NCBI RefSeq assembly: GCF_030272615.1
Contig: NC_081406.1
Coordinates: forward strand, 171,452,361 to 171,516,360
Length of the DNA: 64,000 bases
Direction: 5' to 3'
Source of the DNA: Cryptomeria japonica
Lineage: Eukaryota; Streptophyta; Pinopsida; Cupressales; Cupressaceae
A model generated the notes under the pieces. It made no database searches. It was not told the origin of the DNA and saw nothing but the letters and a program-made list of their open reading frames with translations. A program made the translations under genes and the position numbers. This document shows, piece by piece, positions 56,100 to 64,000 of the stretch (position 1 is its first letter; every line of letters begins with the position of its first letter).

Positions 56100-57810
56100 A
56101 TCTAACAAAATGATGTCTACTTTTAATGGATCTCTATTGTTGCCCCCTCAACGAACTTTGAATGGTGCCACTACCTCCTCTATCCCATTCGTGTCTGCGT
56201 CCAACAAGAATGGAGTCATTTCCTCTATTTTGTTTGCATTTGCGTTCAACAGGAACATAGTTTTTGCCTCCTTTGTTTCGTTGGTGAGTAGTGTTCCCCC
56301 CTACATCTGTTGTGGGTGTCGAGGATGCCCAACCTTTGCATAGCCCTCCACCTGTGGGTGCTGGTGTTGTGGTTGCTCTTAGTGGTATTGTTGTTGCCAT
56401 TGTTGTTGACGGTGGTCCTGTTAATGTGGGTGCTAAGGTTCCTCTTGGACTTTCTTCTACTCCTGGTGGACGAAGTTTTGCTCGAGTGGCCAGATCTGTT
56501 GCTCATCCTTCCAAAGGGAAATATCAACCCCTTCCTTGTGCCAAAACCTCTCCTATGGTGGTTTGTGTCCAAGATGTGGTAGAAAATGTTGGCTTTTATG
56601 AATGTTGTGCGTTGGTGTGCAAATTTGCTAGATTCTGGCCTTCTCTCCTCGACCTCCATTGTTGGGTGAGTGATTCTTGAAAGCCTTTGGTTGTTGGTAG
56701 CATTGAGCTTTACCCTTGTGCTATTAAAGGCTTTTTCATTGCTTCCTTTGTTTCTTCTCATAATCATGACATGGTGCTGGACAATTTGTGGGCTTGGGGA
56801 GTTAATTCTTTCTTTGTCAAACCCTGGACAAATTATTTTAACCCTCTTATTGATCCACTCAATGTGCATTTGGTATGGGTTCGCCTTCTTAATCTTCCCC
56901 TTTATTTTTGGGAGCATTTTTGTTATGAGGCCAGTGGTAACTCTATTGACCGATTCTTGAAGGTTGATGATCCCAAGACTACCATGGGTCATTCTATCTT
57001 CGCCCACATTCTAATCAACATTGACATCTCTATGCCTCTCCCTAGGGATGTGGTTTTTATGGTAGGGGATAGGCCATGGACTCAATCATTGGATTATGAG
57101 GGCCTCCCCTTTCACTATTGGAGATGCTTCTCAATAAGTCACTTAGCTTCAAATTGTTCTCTCTTATGCTACAAAGGATCTGCTACTTGGTGGAAAGACG
57201 CTATTGCTGATCACTTGACTATTAATGCTTATGATTCTGATGTTTTTTGATGACTTGTCTCAGGAGGATGATGACTCCTCCCGAGAAGAGGTTGTACTTC
57301 TTACTGTTGTTGAGGCCTTTGCTAGCCCTCTTATTGCTACTAATGTGGCCTCCTCTAGCCTTGAGGCTCCTTCACCTATTGGTCTTGTTCTATAGCATCG
57401 AGTTGCTCCTGATGTTGTTCGGTAGCAACAATTTGAACCTATTGTAGACAAAAACTTTGCGGGGATCTCCTTGCTTGATTCTTCTTATGACGTCCCTAAT
57501 AATAGTATTGTCTAGACTGTTGTTTGTCACAGGCGGAAGGGTAAGTATTCCACCTTCCCACACCCCCCCTCCCCCCCAAAAAAAAACTCCTCTGTGTCAA
57601 GCTTTGGGTGTTTCTCTCCACTTTTGAGTCAGGTTTTTGGGCTATTTCTAGTTTGACAGGCTTTTAATAGTGGTTTTTTGGCTCGTTGTTAAAGGCCCAT
57701 CTAGTCAGCACCCTTACTTTGTTGCCTTTTTGTTTTGCCGCCTACGAGTTGTTTGTATATAGGGACAATGCCCTTGTTTTGCTTCTTTTTAATATAAAAA
57801 ACATAAATAG
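56100..57810 (+). mobile_element. ORF1-only LINE copy A
   Basis: A plus-strand element encodes a LINE ORF1-type protein (56110-57560). It is followed directly by a 3' untranslated region ending in CTTTTTAATATAAAAAAC at about 57780-57800, without any endonuclease or RT. The same layout, in the opposite orientation, is found at 59700-60925. A possible target duplication is ATAAATAAGAT near 56091 against ATAAATAGGAT near 57802. It could be a deletion derivative of an L1-like LINE. Confidence 0.6.
56110..57560 (+). pseudogene. LINE ORF1 (DUF4283-like, zinc-knuckle type), copy A
   Basis: ATG at 56110 begins a variable Ser/Pro/Val-rich region; the frame changes near 56290. The conserved part starts at about 56600 with CCALVCKFARFWPSLLDLH and continues with NLWAWGVNSFFVKPW, WVRLLNLPLYFWEHF, FAHILINIDISMPLP and PWTQSLDYEGLPF. 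A degraded knuckle (YWRCFSISHLASNC, first Cys lost) follows. Stops include TGA at 56678 (a Trp codon in the family) and TGA at 57248 after a frameshift, with more downstream. Copy B aligns along the whole conserved region. Confidence 0.75.
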
Positions 57811-58499
57811 GATGTCAATGATGAACAAATTTGGGGCCCTCTTATCCACCAAAACAATTATTCAAATGAAGATAGATATAACACACTTCTATTGACCTCT
57901 TAACGAAACCTGATCATCACTATATGAGTAATAATACATAATACATTTACATAAACAAGCCAAAGGGATTGTAATCTTTCACATAGTATCGTAAGTCAAT
58001 GAATGCAAAGATTTATCAACATTCTCTAATTTATCTAAACCAATGATACATGATCCTTTCTTTACTTGAAATCATTTAAGCTACAAGAGGGATACAATAT
58101 TGAATCAAACATTATAATAATAAAATATTCATCCATAAACTTCACGTTTAGGATATCTTAGAACAATGATAAACCATTAGTAGACCTTATGAATAAATTT
58201 CATAAATTACAAGAGTGAAAAGACAATTTCATCTTTTAATTTTTTTTTGCCCCTATAGGAAGTATCCACCTTTTGCAGAAAGATTGTTCACTTGGATGAT
58301 CATTAATATTGCCTTAGGGAGTCATATTTCACTACCTCACAGTCAACCAATCATTGTAGTGAATCATCTTTCACACTACCAAACAAGTTGCTAGTAAACA
58401 AAGAATAATTTTTGAAACAAGTAGCAAGTATGCATTGAGAAACAAAGTAAACTATTATAGTGAAAACATATGCCAATAGTGAATTAATCTAATTTATTG
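57811..58499. other. AT-rich DNA, no gene seen
   Basis: Possibly includes the undefined end of the Copia LTR to the right. Nothing is coding. Confidence 0.4.
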
Positions 58500-59249
58500 A
58501 TTAAAGTAAGATGTGGCTAACCATTCAAATGACATGGAGAAGCATATAGGAATTCATATCAATAAAATAAAATTAAAAAACTTATAATAAACACAACACT
58601 ATAATTTATACATGGAGAAACTCTTTTGGAAAAAAACTCCACCACTAAAGAGATGCTGAGCTTTTATTAATCAAGAATAAACCAATACATCAATAAAATC
58701 TACTCGATCTTCTTTAGTTTGAAATTATTCTAACAATATAACATTACTTCACTTGTAACCCATCATATAACAATTATCCCATGCCTCTAATATATAAAGA
58801 AAATAGAAACAAGAAATCATAATTGTTTACAAAAATAGTTACCAAGACCAGGGTTTAGAACTAAGCATCCCATTTCCCCACACAAAAATTTAATGCCCCA
58901 TATTCATGAAAAGTATCTCTTAGATAGTAAATAATTCTCTTGAACAAGTTACCACTACTATTATGCAAGAGTAAGCCAAGTGCTTCATAAAAGCTCCATT
59001 TACAAGGTATGACTCTTCATATTCGAATATAACCTTTCATCTTCTATTTCCTTTTTTAGTGTCTTCATGCAACAAAAAGATATTAAACTCAAAAAATGAT
59101 ATTAAATAAACATTGTGCCCACCATACATGGGTATCCAATTTTGCCCATCTACATGTACTATGAAAATTACAACAATTATTTGTCTATCTACGCAATTAA
59201 ATAAATTTTACATAGAGATTTTCTTGGTAGATATCACCTAATTCCAACA
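58500..59249 (-). repeat. 3' LTR of the decayed Copia (left border unresolved)
   Basis: Minus-strand sequence starts TGTTGGAATTAGGTGATA right after the tract AAATGGGAGAA. Near 58620-58650 it contains a TTTCCAAAAGAGTTTCTCC segment typical of Copia LTR downstream parts. The CA end could not be located. Confidence 0.5.
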
Positions 59250-59519
59250 TTCTCCCATTTGATGTTTACTTTGCAAAGAAACAAGAGAAACCTAAAAAAA
59301 TGATTGTGTTGGGAGTGGCAAGATCCATAGTCTCTTTGGACCAATTGAGCCTATCATGCTCATTGGTTTCATAAAGAAATGCAAACCATTAACAAGAGAA
59401 TCCGTCTTCTATATCATTACCTTACCCAGAAAAAGACTTTGAATATCAACTTATTTTAGGAACCATGCAATCAAAACCAATGCATGTGTATAACCTTTGT
59501 AACCAAACCTCCTCTTTGC

Positions 59520-59690
59520 AGGCATTTGCATGACAACCATGTACTTTGCTTCACTGTATATAGAGTAATCATGGATTGCTTCTTACTCATCTAACTGACA
59601 CCTCTACCCAACAAAGAAAATCCATAACCATTAGACCTCCTACTAAGTCACCAACCTAAAATTTTGAATGATGAAGTCTAGCATGTCCAA
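59520..59690 (-). pseudogene. Copia RNase H relic, C-terminal part
   Basis: Minus-strand frames read LSRRSNGYGFSLLGRGVS, a stop, then MSKKQSMITL and, after a frameshift, EAKYMVVMQMPAK. These fit the Copia RNase H pattern RRSTSGY.F.LG.G..SW.SKKQ..I.LS..EAEY. The N-terminal half lies beyond the LINE insertion. Confidence 0.65.
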
Positions 59691-59699
59691 CATCATCAA

Positions 59700-60925
59700 A
59701 TGTTTTTTTATTAAGAAAGTAGAAAAACAAGGGTGTTGACCCTTAATACAACGGCCCATAGGTGACAAAAGAGAGAAAACAAAACAAGGGCGCAAACCTC
59801 GAACAAAGCAAGTCAGATAGACGAACTAAAAAAAACCCTATCAAACCAACAATAACCCAAAACACAACTCAAGAATGGGGAGAAACACTCAAGCCTTGAC
59901 AATGAGGGGTTTGGGGAGGGGGGGAAGACTTCCCCTTCCACCTGCGACAAACCACAATCCATGCAATACTATCATTGGGACCATCAAAAGAAAAATCAAC
60001 TAAGGAGGACCTCGTGGAGTTTCTATCATCAACAACAACAAACTTTTTTTGTAGAATAGTAGTAGGTTGTTGTTGTAGAACAATATTAGGAGTAGATTCG
60101 ATAGGAGTACATCTGAGTTGTAGAATAGGAGCAACAAGTGTGGGAGCCTCGGGGACAGAGGAAGCCACAACAGTAGTATTAAGAGGGTCAACATAAGCTT
60201 CAATAATAGTTAGAGTTACAACTTCATCCCGAGAGGAGACATCATCCTCTTGAGAGGAGCCAACATAATCTAAATAAGAAGCATTGACAGTTAAGTGATC
60301 ATCAATAACATCTTTCCACCAAGTAGAAACAACTTTGTGATGTGGAAGAGAACAATCTGAAGCTAAATGATCCCTTGAGAAGCATTTCCGACAGCAAAAA
60401 GGAAGGCCCTCAAAATCCAATGTTTGAGTCCAAGGCCTTTTCCCAACCATATGAACCACATCCCCAGGGAGAGGCGAAGAGATGTCAATATCGATTAAAA
60501 TGTGGGCAAAGGTAGAATGACCCATAGAAGACGTGGCATCATCAACCTTCAAAAAATGACCAATAGAGTTAGCAATGGCCTCATAACAAGAATGCTCCCA
60601 AAAATGAAGGGGAAGATTAGGAAGGTGAACCCAAATTGAACGCACATTAAGTGGTTTAGTAAGAGGGTTAAAAGAAGCCATCTAGGGTTTGACAAAGAGA
60701 GTGTTAACTCCCCAAGATCACAACTTGCCTAAGACTAGGTCACGATCATGAGAGGAAGCAATAAAAAATCCCTTAGCACAAGGAAAAAGTTCAATGCTAT
60801 GAGAAACCAAAGGCTTCCAGGATTCACTCACCCAACGATGAAGGTCCAGGAGAAAAGGCCAAAACCTAGCAAATCTACACACCAATGCACAACATTGGTA
60901 GAAACTAGTATTATCAACAATAAAT
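59700..60925 (-). mobile_element. ORF1-only LINE copy B, 5' truncated, inserted in Copia RNase H
   Basis: Minus-strand insertion. Its 3' end, at the left, is an A-rich tail (CTTAATAAAAAAAC at about 59708-59720) preceded by a 160-base untranslated region; its 5' end stops inside ORF1 near 60925. Copia RNase H coding sequence lies on both sides. CATTTGATGATGTTG left of the tail and CATTTATTGTTG right of the 5' end may be a diverged target duplication. No endonuclease or RT is present. Confidence 0.65.
59869..60925 (-). pseudogene. LINE ORF1 (DUF4283-like, zinc knuckle), copy B
   Basis: One frame runs from the 5' truncation (SFYQCCALVCRFARFWPF) to a TGA at 59869. It is broken by two stops only, TGA at 60718 and a TAG directly before 60681, both at positions where copy A has Trp. 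Conserved parts: WVHLPNLPLHFWEHS, FAHILIDIDISSPLP, PWTQTLDFEGLPF and a knuckle CRKCFSRDHLASDC (CX2CX4HX4C intact). The tail is Val/Thr/Pro-rich and ends with a basic patch. The best open piece is 270 residues from 60681. Confidence 0.78.
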
Positions 60926-60929
60926 GTTA

Positions 60930-61715
60930 TTCTTATTATAATATAATAATAAAATATTTCTTGCAAGTATTCAAATACCCTCTTATTATAATTGCAATGC
61001 TCTCTAACAAGGTTAGACATAAAGTTGCTAAGAACTCCCATTACTTTGCAATATCGTGTTTGAAACAAATTATTGCATTTATTAGATTACCAACAACACT
61101 AGCATAAGGAACATTATATATATCCTCAAATTCATCATCCAACTTTACACATTGTTCAAATAAAAGCCTAGTTCCTATAGGAAAATGAATACTTATTGGT
61201 TTATAGTCTATATAAAAAAATTGTTGTAAAATCGTATTAAGTAGTTACTCTAATTAAGGCAAATATTTATGTGAATCCAATCCTTGCCAATTTTTATTTT
61301 ATAAACAAATTTTTACAACCCCTAACCCTTCATGTCAAATGTACTAGAAAGATGAGTTTAATCTCTCTAATTATTGTATTGTTTCAATAAATATTCCATT
61401 AGCATACAAGACAATGATTAATAACTAATCATCATTTAAAAAAAATAAACATAATGATCTTCCTTGATTTTACTAAAACCCAACTTCATTGCAAAAACAT
61501 CAAACTTTTGATACCACATATGCATAAATTGCTTTAAATAAGACAATGACCATTTTAATTGCAAACAAAAAATTCCCTTTCCTTCACCACAAAATTGTTA
61601 GGTTATCACATAAATTTTCTCTTCAACATCTCCATGAAAAGTGCACTTTTAACATCCACTAGCTCTACTTTAAAATCACAATTAGTAGCAATAGAAATAT
61701 ATCTTTAGTCATATG
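60930..61715 (-). pseudogene. Copia RT and start of RNase H, relic
   Basis: Minus-strand frames read CDFKVELVDVKSALF (about 61675), LIIVLYANGIFI (about 61400, where the YVDD box has decayed to YANG), VPYASVVGNLINAIICF (about 61110) and RVFEYLQEIF (about 60970). They match Copia RT motifs in order (QMDVKTAFL, VLYVDDMLI, VPYASAVGSLMYAM, RYLKGT). Many stops and frame changes. Confidence 0.7.
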
Positions 61716-62189
61716 AAACTATTACAGAGAAGAAGACCAGAGATGGTTGACCAAGGATTAGAATCGATCCGACTATACCATACTACCTTCTTTGACATAC
61801 ACAACATATTTAAAGGACCTAAGAGTTGCTAAGAGGAACACAATCGACAACCAAACGAGACATATAACTACCTGAGAGTGACAACAACTTAATTTGGATA
61901 ATTAATACATTGTCAGACAACCAATATTATCAAACAGAACAATAGGCATTGTACACTGGCTACATTTGTCATCAGTACAAGATAAAAAAACACAGATAAA
62001 AAATTTGGTGGGATATGTTTTATCTATTGGGTTTTTTTGTCTTGTAGATCTCAACAACAAGAGAGCTCTTTTGAATCTACTTCTTTCTTTCTATTCTTAG
62101 ATATGACATGTTCCTTGACATGTGTATTTTTTCCTTCTCAAATTTGTCTCAAAATGCATTGTCTTTATTTTCTTTTTCTTTGGTTGTTG
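61716..62189 (-). other. Linker between Copia integrase and RT relics
   Basis: Expected to be the variable region and RT start of the decayed Copia, but nothing recognisable remains. Confidence 0.3.
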
Positions 62190-62420
62190 TAGACCAAAAA
62201 ATACTCTAAATTCTTTGAAAACCATATTTTTAGAGTAACAAATTTTCAAAATAAGAAGATTCAAAAGATTATAATCCCTAATGTTCTCACCACATTCAAC
62301 AAATATACATTTCTAATCTTTGAGATATATTGGTAGAAATAATTATTATTGTGATGTATCATTGAAACCAATGTGATTTGGCTAATGGGCAATAATAAAT
62401 ATTTAGAATAATTAATAAAA
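62190..62420 (-). pseudogene. Copia integrase C-terminal relic
   Basis: Minus-strand frames read KCIFVECGENIRDYNLLN (about 62290) and ICYSKNMVFKEF (about 62220), comparable to the CIFVGY....GYRLW...I..SRDV.F.E pattern that ends Copia integrases. Confidence 0.5.
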
Positions 62421-63570
62421 TCACCATTGAATTGACAATCTTTCTCTTTGTTTGAGAGGGATACCTCCCTCATAAGATGAGGTGTATTTTGGGATTTCTA
62501 GGTACTTATATTAGAAAGTACAAAAGAAAAGAAAAAGAAAAAATAATCAAATAAAACCTAAATGAAAAACGTAAAAAAACCACCTCCTTGAGAACAAATG
62601 AAGATAAATAGTGGACAAAGGACTTTAATAGAAAGTAGAGTTTAACCCTAGACTCATAACAACAATAAGAAAGATGAAGATTCAAATGATTATTACTTAT
62701 CAAGAAACACACGAGAAAAGAAAGAGTACATACAAATTTGTGTATTAGACTTAAGAATGGCATAAATATCCATGGAGGGAGAGAACAATTTATAGGCCCT
62801 TCATCAAGTTCCTTCAAAACATAACACACTTTTAAGTTTTTCCTTAGAATTTTAATAAAGAGAGTCAACAAAGAAGGGACTTCACATTAGACTTAAGAAT
62901 AACACAAAAATTACTAGAAGAATTTGAAGAAATAAATACTCCATAAATTCTCTTGTTTATTTGTAGATGGGCTCAAAATCCTATAAGATTCCCTGTACAA
63001 TCTATTACATGCTTGTAGAAAAATTCTTCAATCACAATCCTTGATTTCATAACTAGCTATGTAACCCCTCACAATGATATGAATTCACATTTTACAAGGA
63101 AATGTTTCCCATTTTCTTGAAGCTACTCAAGGAAATATAAAGGAATTTATCATAACCCATGTATGATTGAACTACCAAAATGTGGTGAAATTTGATCGAA
63201 TATTTGATTGTAAATGATCATTCTTCAAACCGTTTTGTCTAGCATATCATGAATATCATTTGTAGATGTTGTCTCTTGAAACAAATTATCTCCCTTTCTA
63301 CTATTAGGTTACTTGTACAGTCATTGGAAAACAGAGAAGAAGAACACTTAATTCGAGTTCCAAATGAAACAAAAATTGATTTTTTTTTGTTTTGAGTTAA
63401 TGATCTCCATTTAGAGAGTTTGTCTTATTTCTTCAAACTTGAACTTCCATTGTTTACCTATGACATTCCATGAATAATCAACACAACATCTAAATTATTT
63501 TAAATAGACACATGGATTTCATATTTTATACATTTATCCACGAGTCTTTTATATTTTATACATTTTATCC
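62421..63570. other. AT-rich intergenic DNA, no gene seen
   Basis: A minus-strand ORF of 121 codons (62506-62871) is rich in Phe, Leu and Ser and has no domain; I treat it as composition noise. A small repeat of TTATCCACGAGTCTTT lies near 63533 and 63565. Confidence 0.45.
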
Positions 63571-64000
63571 ACGAGTCTTTAAGGTCATCCCATAATATCT
63601 ACTACTAAATGTACTCCATGTAATACATTTAGTTTGTTAGATTTGTCTTAAATATCACAGTCCTACATTCATATAAGATCCAAAAATTAAGGGCTCCATT
63701 AGCTTGAGTCTTTAAATTCATCCCATGATATCTTCTACTAAATTTACTCCACCTAATAAATTAGGTTTTTCTAGGTATCACGGTCCTACATCCATATAGG
63801 ATAATTCCATAAATTAAGGACTCCATTGGCTTGAGTCTTTTAAGATCATCCTATAATATCTATACTACTAAGTCTTTAAGGTCATCCCATAATATCTACT
63901 ACTAAATGTACCTCATGTAATACATTTACCAAATGTACGCCATGCAATAGATTTAGTATCACTTCGAATTCCATGGCTAAACTAAATCGAGTACGATTTA
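63571..64000 (+). repeat. Degenerate tandem repeat, about 130-bp units, to the window end
   Basis: Units start at about 63571, 63703, 63831 (truncated) and 63871. Each begins AGTCTTTAAGGTCATCCCAT or a variant and contains ATATCTACTACTAAATGTAC, and in full copies TATCACGGTCCTACATCCAT. The array probably continues beyond the window. Confidence 0.8.

Larger units (their letters stand above)
58500..62420 (-). mobile_element. Decayed minus-strand Copia element, interrupted by LINE copy B
   Basis: From right to left on the minus strand: integrase C-terminal relic (about 62190-62400), RT relic (61100-61715), RNase H relic, split by the LINE (60930-61100 and 59520-59690), polypurine tract (59250-59261) and 3' LTR starting at 59249. 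The order is that of Copia. The 5' half (gag, protease) and 5' LTR are not recognised to the right. It is far more degraded than the elements at 21-33 kb. Confidence 0.75.

Noticed and set aside
56246-57007. 253-residue minus-strand ORF
   Set aside because: Antisense shadow of the LINE ORF1 copy A; the plus strand carries the recognisable domain.
62506-62871. 121-residue hydrophobic ORF on the minus strand
   Set aside because: AT-rich composition gives Phe, Leu and Ser by chance; no motif or repeat context.

Overview
The window looks like nuclear DNA from a land plant with a large, repeat-rich genome. The evidence is an intron-containing ankyrin-repeat/PGG-domain membrane-protein gene of plant type, pentatricopeptide-repeat (PPR) pseudogenes, plant Copia elements primed from the initiator methionine tRNA, and plant-type LINEs whose ORF1 carries a DUF4283-like domain. 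An 8.6-kb intron packed with old transposons, and a fragment resembling a Penelope-like element (a class known in conifers), make a gymnosperm plausible. That is inference; nothing here fixes the species. No bacterial features, rRNA, tRNA or CRISPR were seen.

Layout. 1-3350: minus-strand LINE (ORF1, endonuclease, reverse transcriptase), cut by the window edge and fused on the right to a Copia element. 3351-7200: non-autonomous Copia with both LTRs but only a gag remnant. 7846-8787: DNA transposon with 30-bp inverted ends. 11.7-12.4 kb (+), 16.8-17.7 kb (-) and 19.4-20.0 kb (-): three decayed PPR fragments of one family; a retroelement gag zinc-knuckle relic lies at 14.6 kb and a 111-bp GA microsatellite at 16.3 kb. 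21247-32935: full-length Copia element with 448-bp LTRs and TGAAG target duplications. Its integrase region is split by a second complete Copia (24943-29908, GATTC duplications). The outer element may itself sit in an older LTR. 33.4-39.6 kb: mostly AT-rich DNA with duplications, a cluster of ACGT promoter boxes and a LINE RNase H relic. 39801-52645: the only gene that looks intact, three exons encoding a 609-residue ankyrin/PGG protein; its introns hold hAT and Penelope-like relics and a strong 85-nt hairpin. 53351-53810: a TA-flanked MITE. 56.1-57.8 kb (+) and 59.7-60.9 kb (-): two LINE copies that encode only ORF1, in inverted orientation. 58.5-62.4 kb: a decayed minus-strand Copia into which the second LINE copy is inserted. 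63.57-64.0 kb: degenerate tandem repeat running off the window.

The likely functional content is the ankyrin/PGG gene. The rest is a history of transposition and decay: nearly all premature stops in the retroelements fit C-to-T or G-to-A changes, as expected of methylated, silenced DNA. Many two-copy tandem duplications of 40-265 bp are scattered through the window and suggest recurrent repair-associated duplication. The most unusual items are the ORF1-only LINE pair, the Penelope-like relic, the intronic hairpin, and a nested Copia whose LTRs differ more than those of its host.
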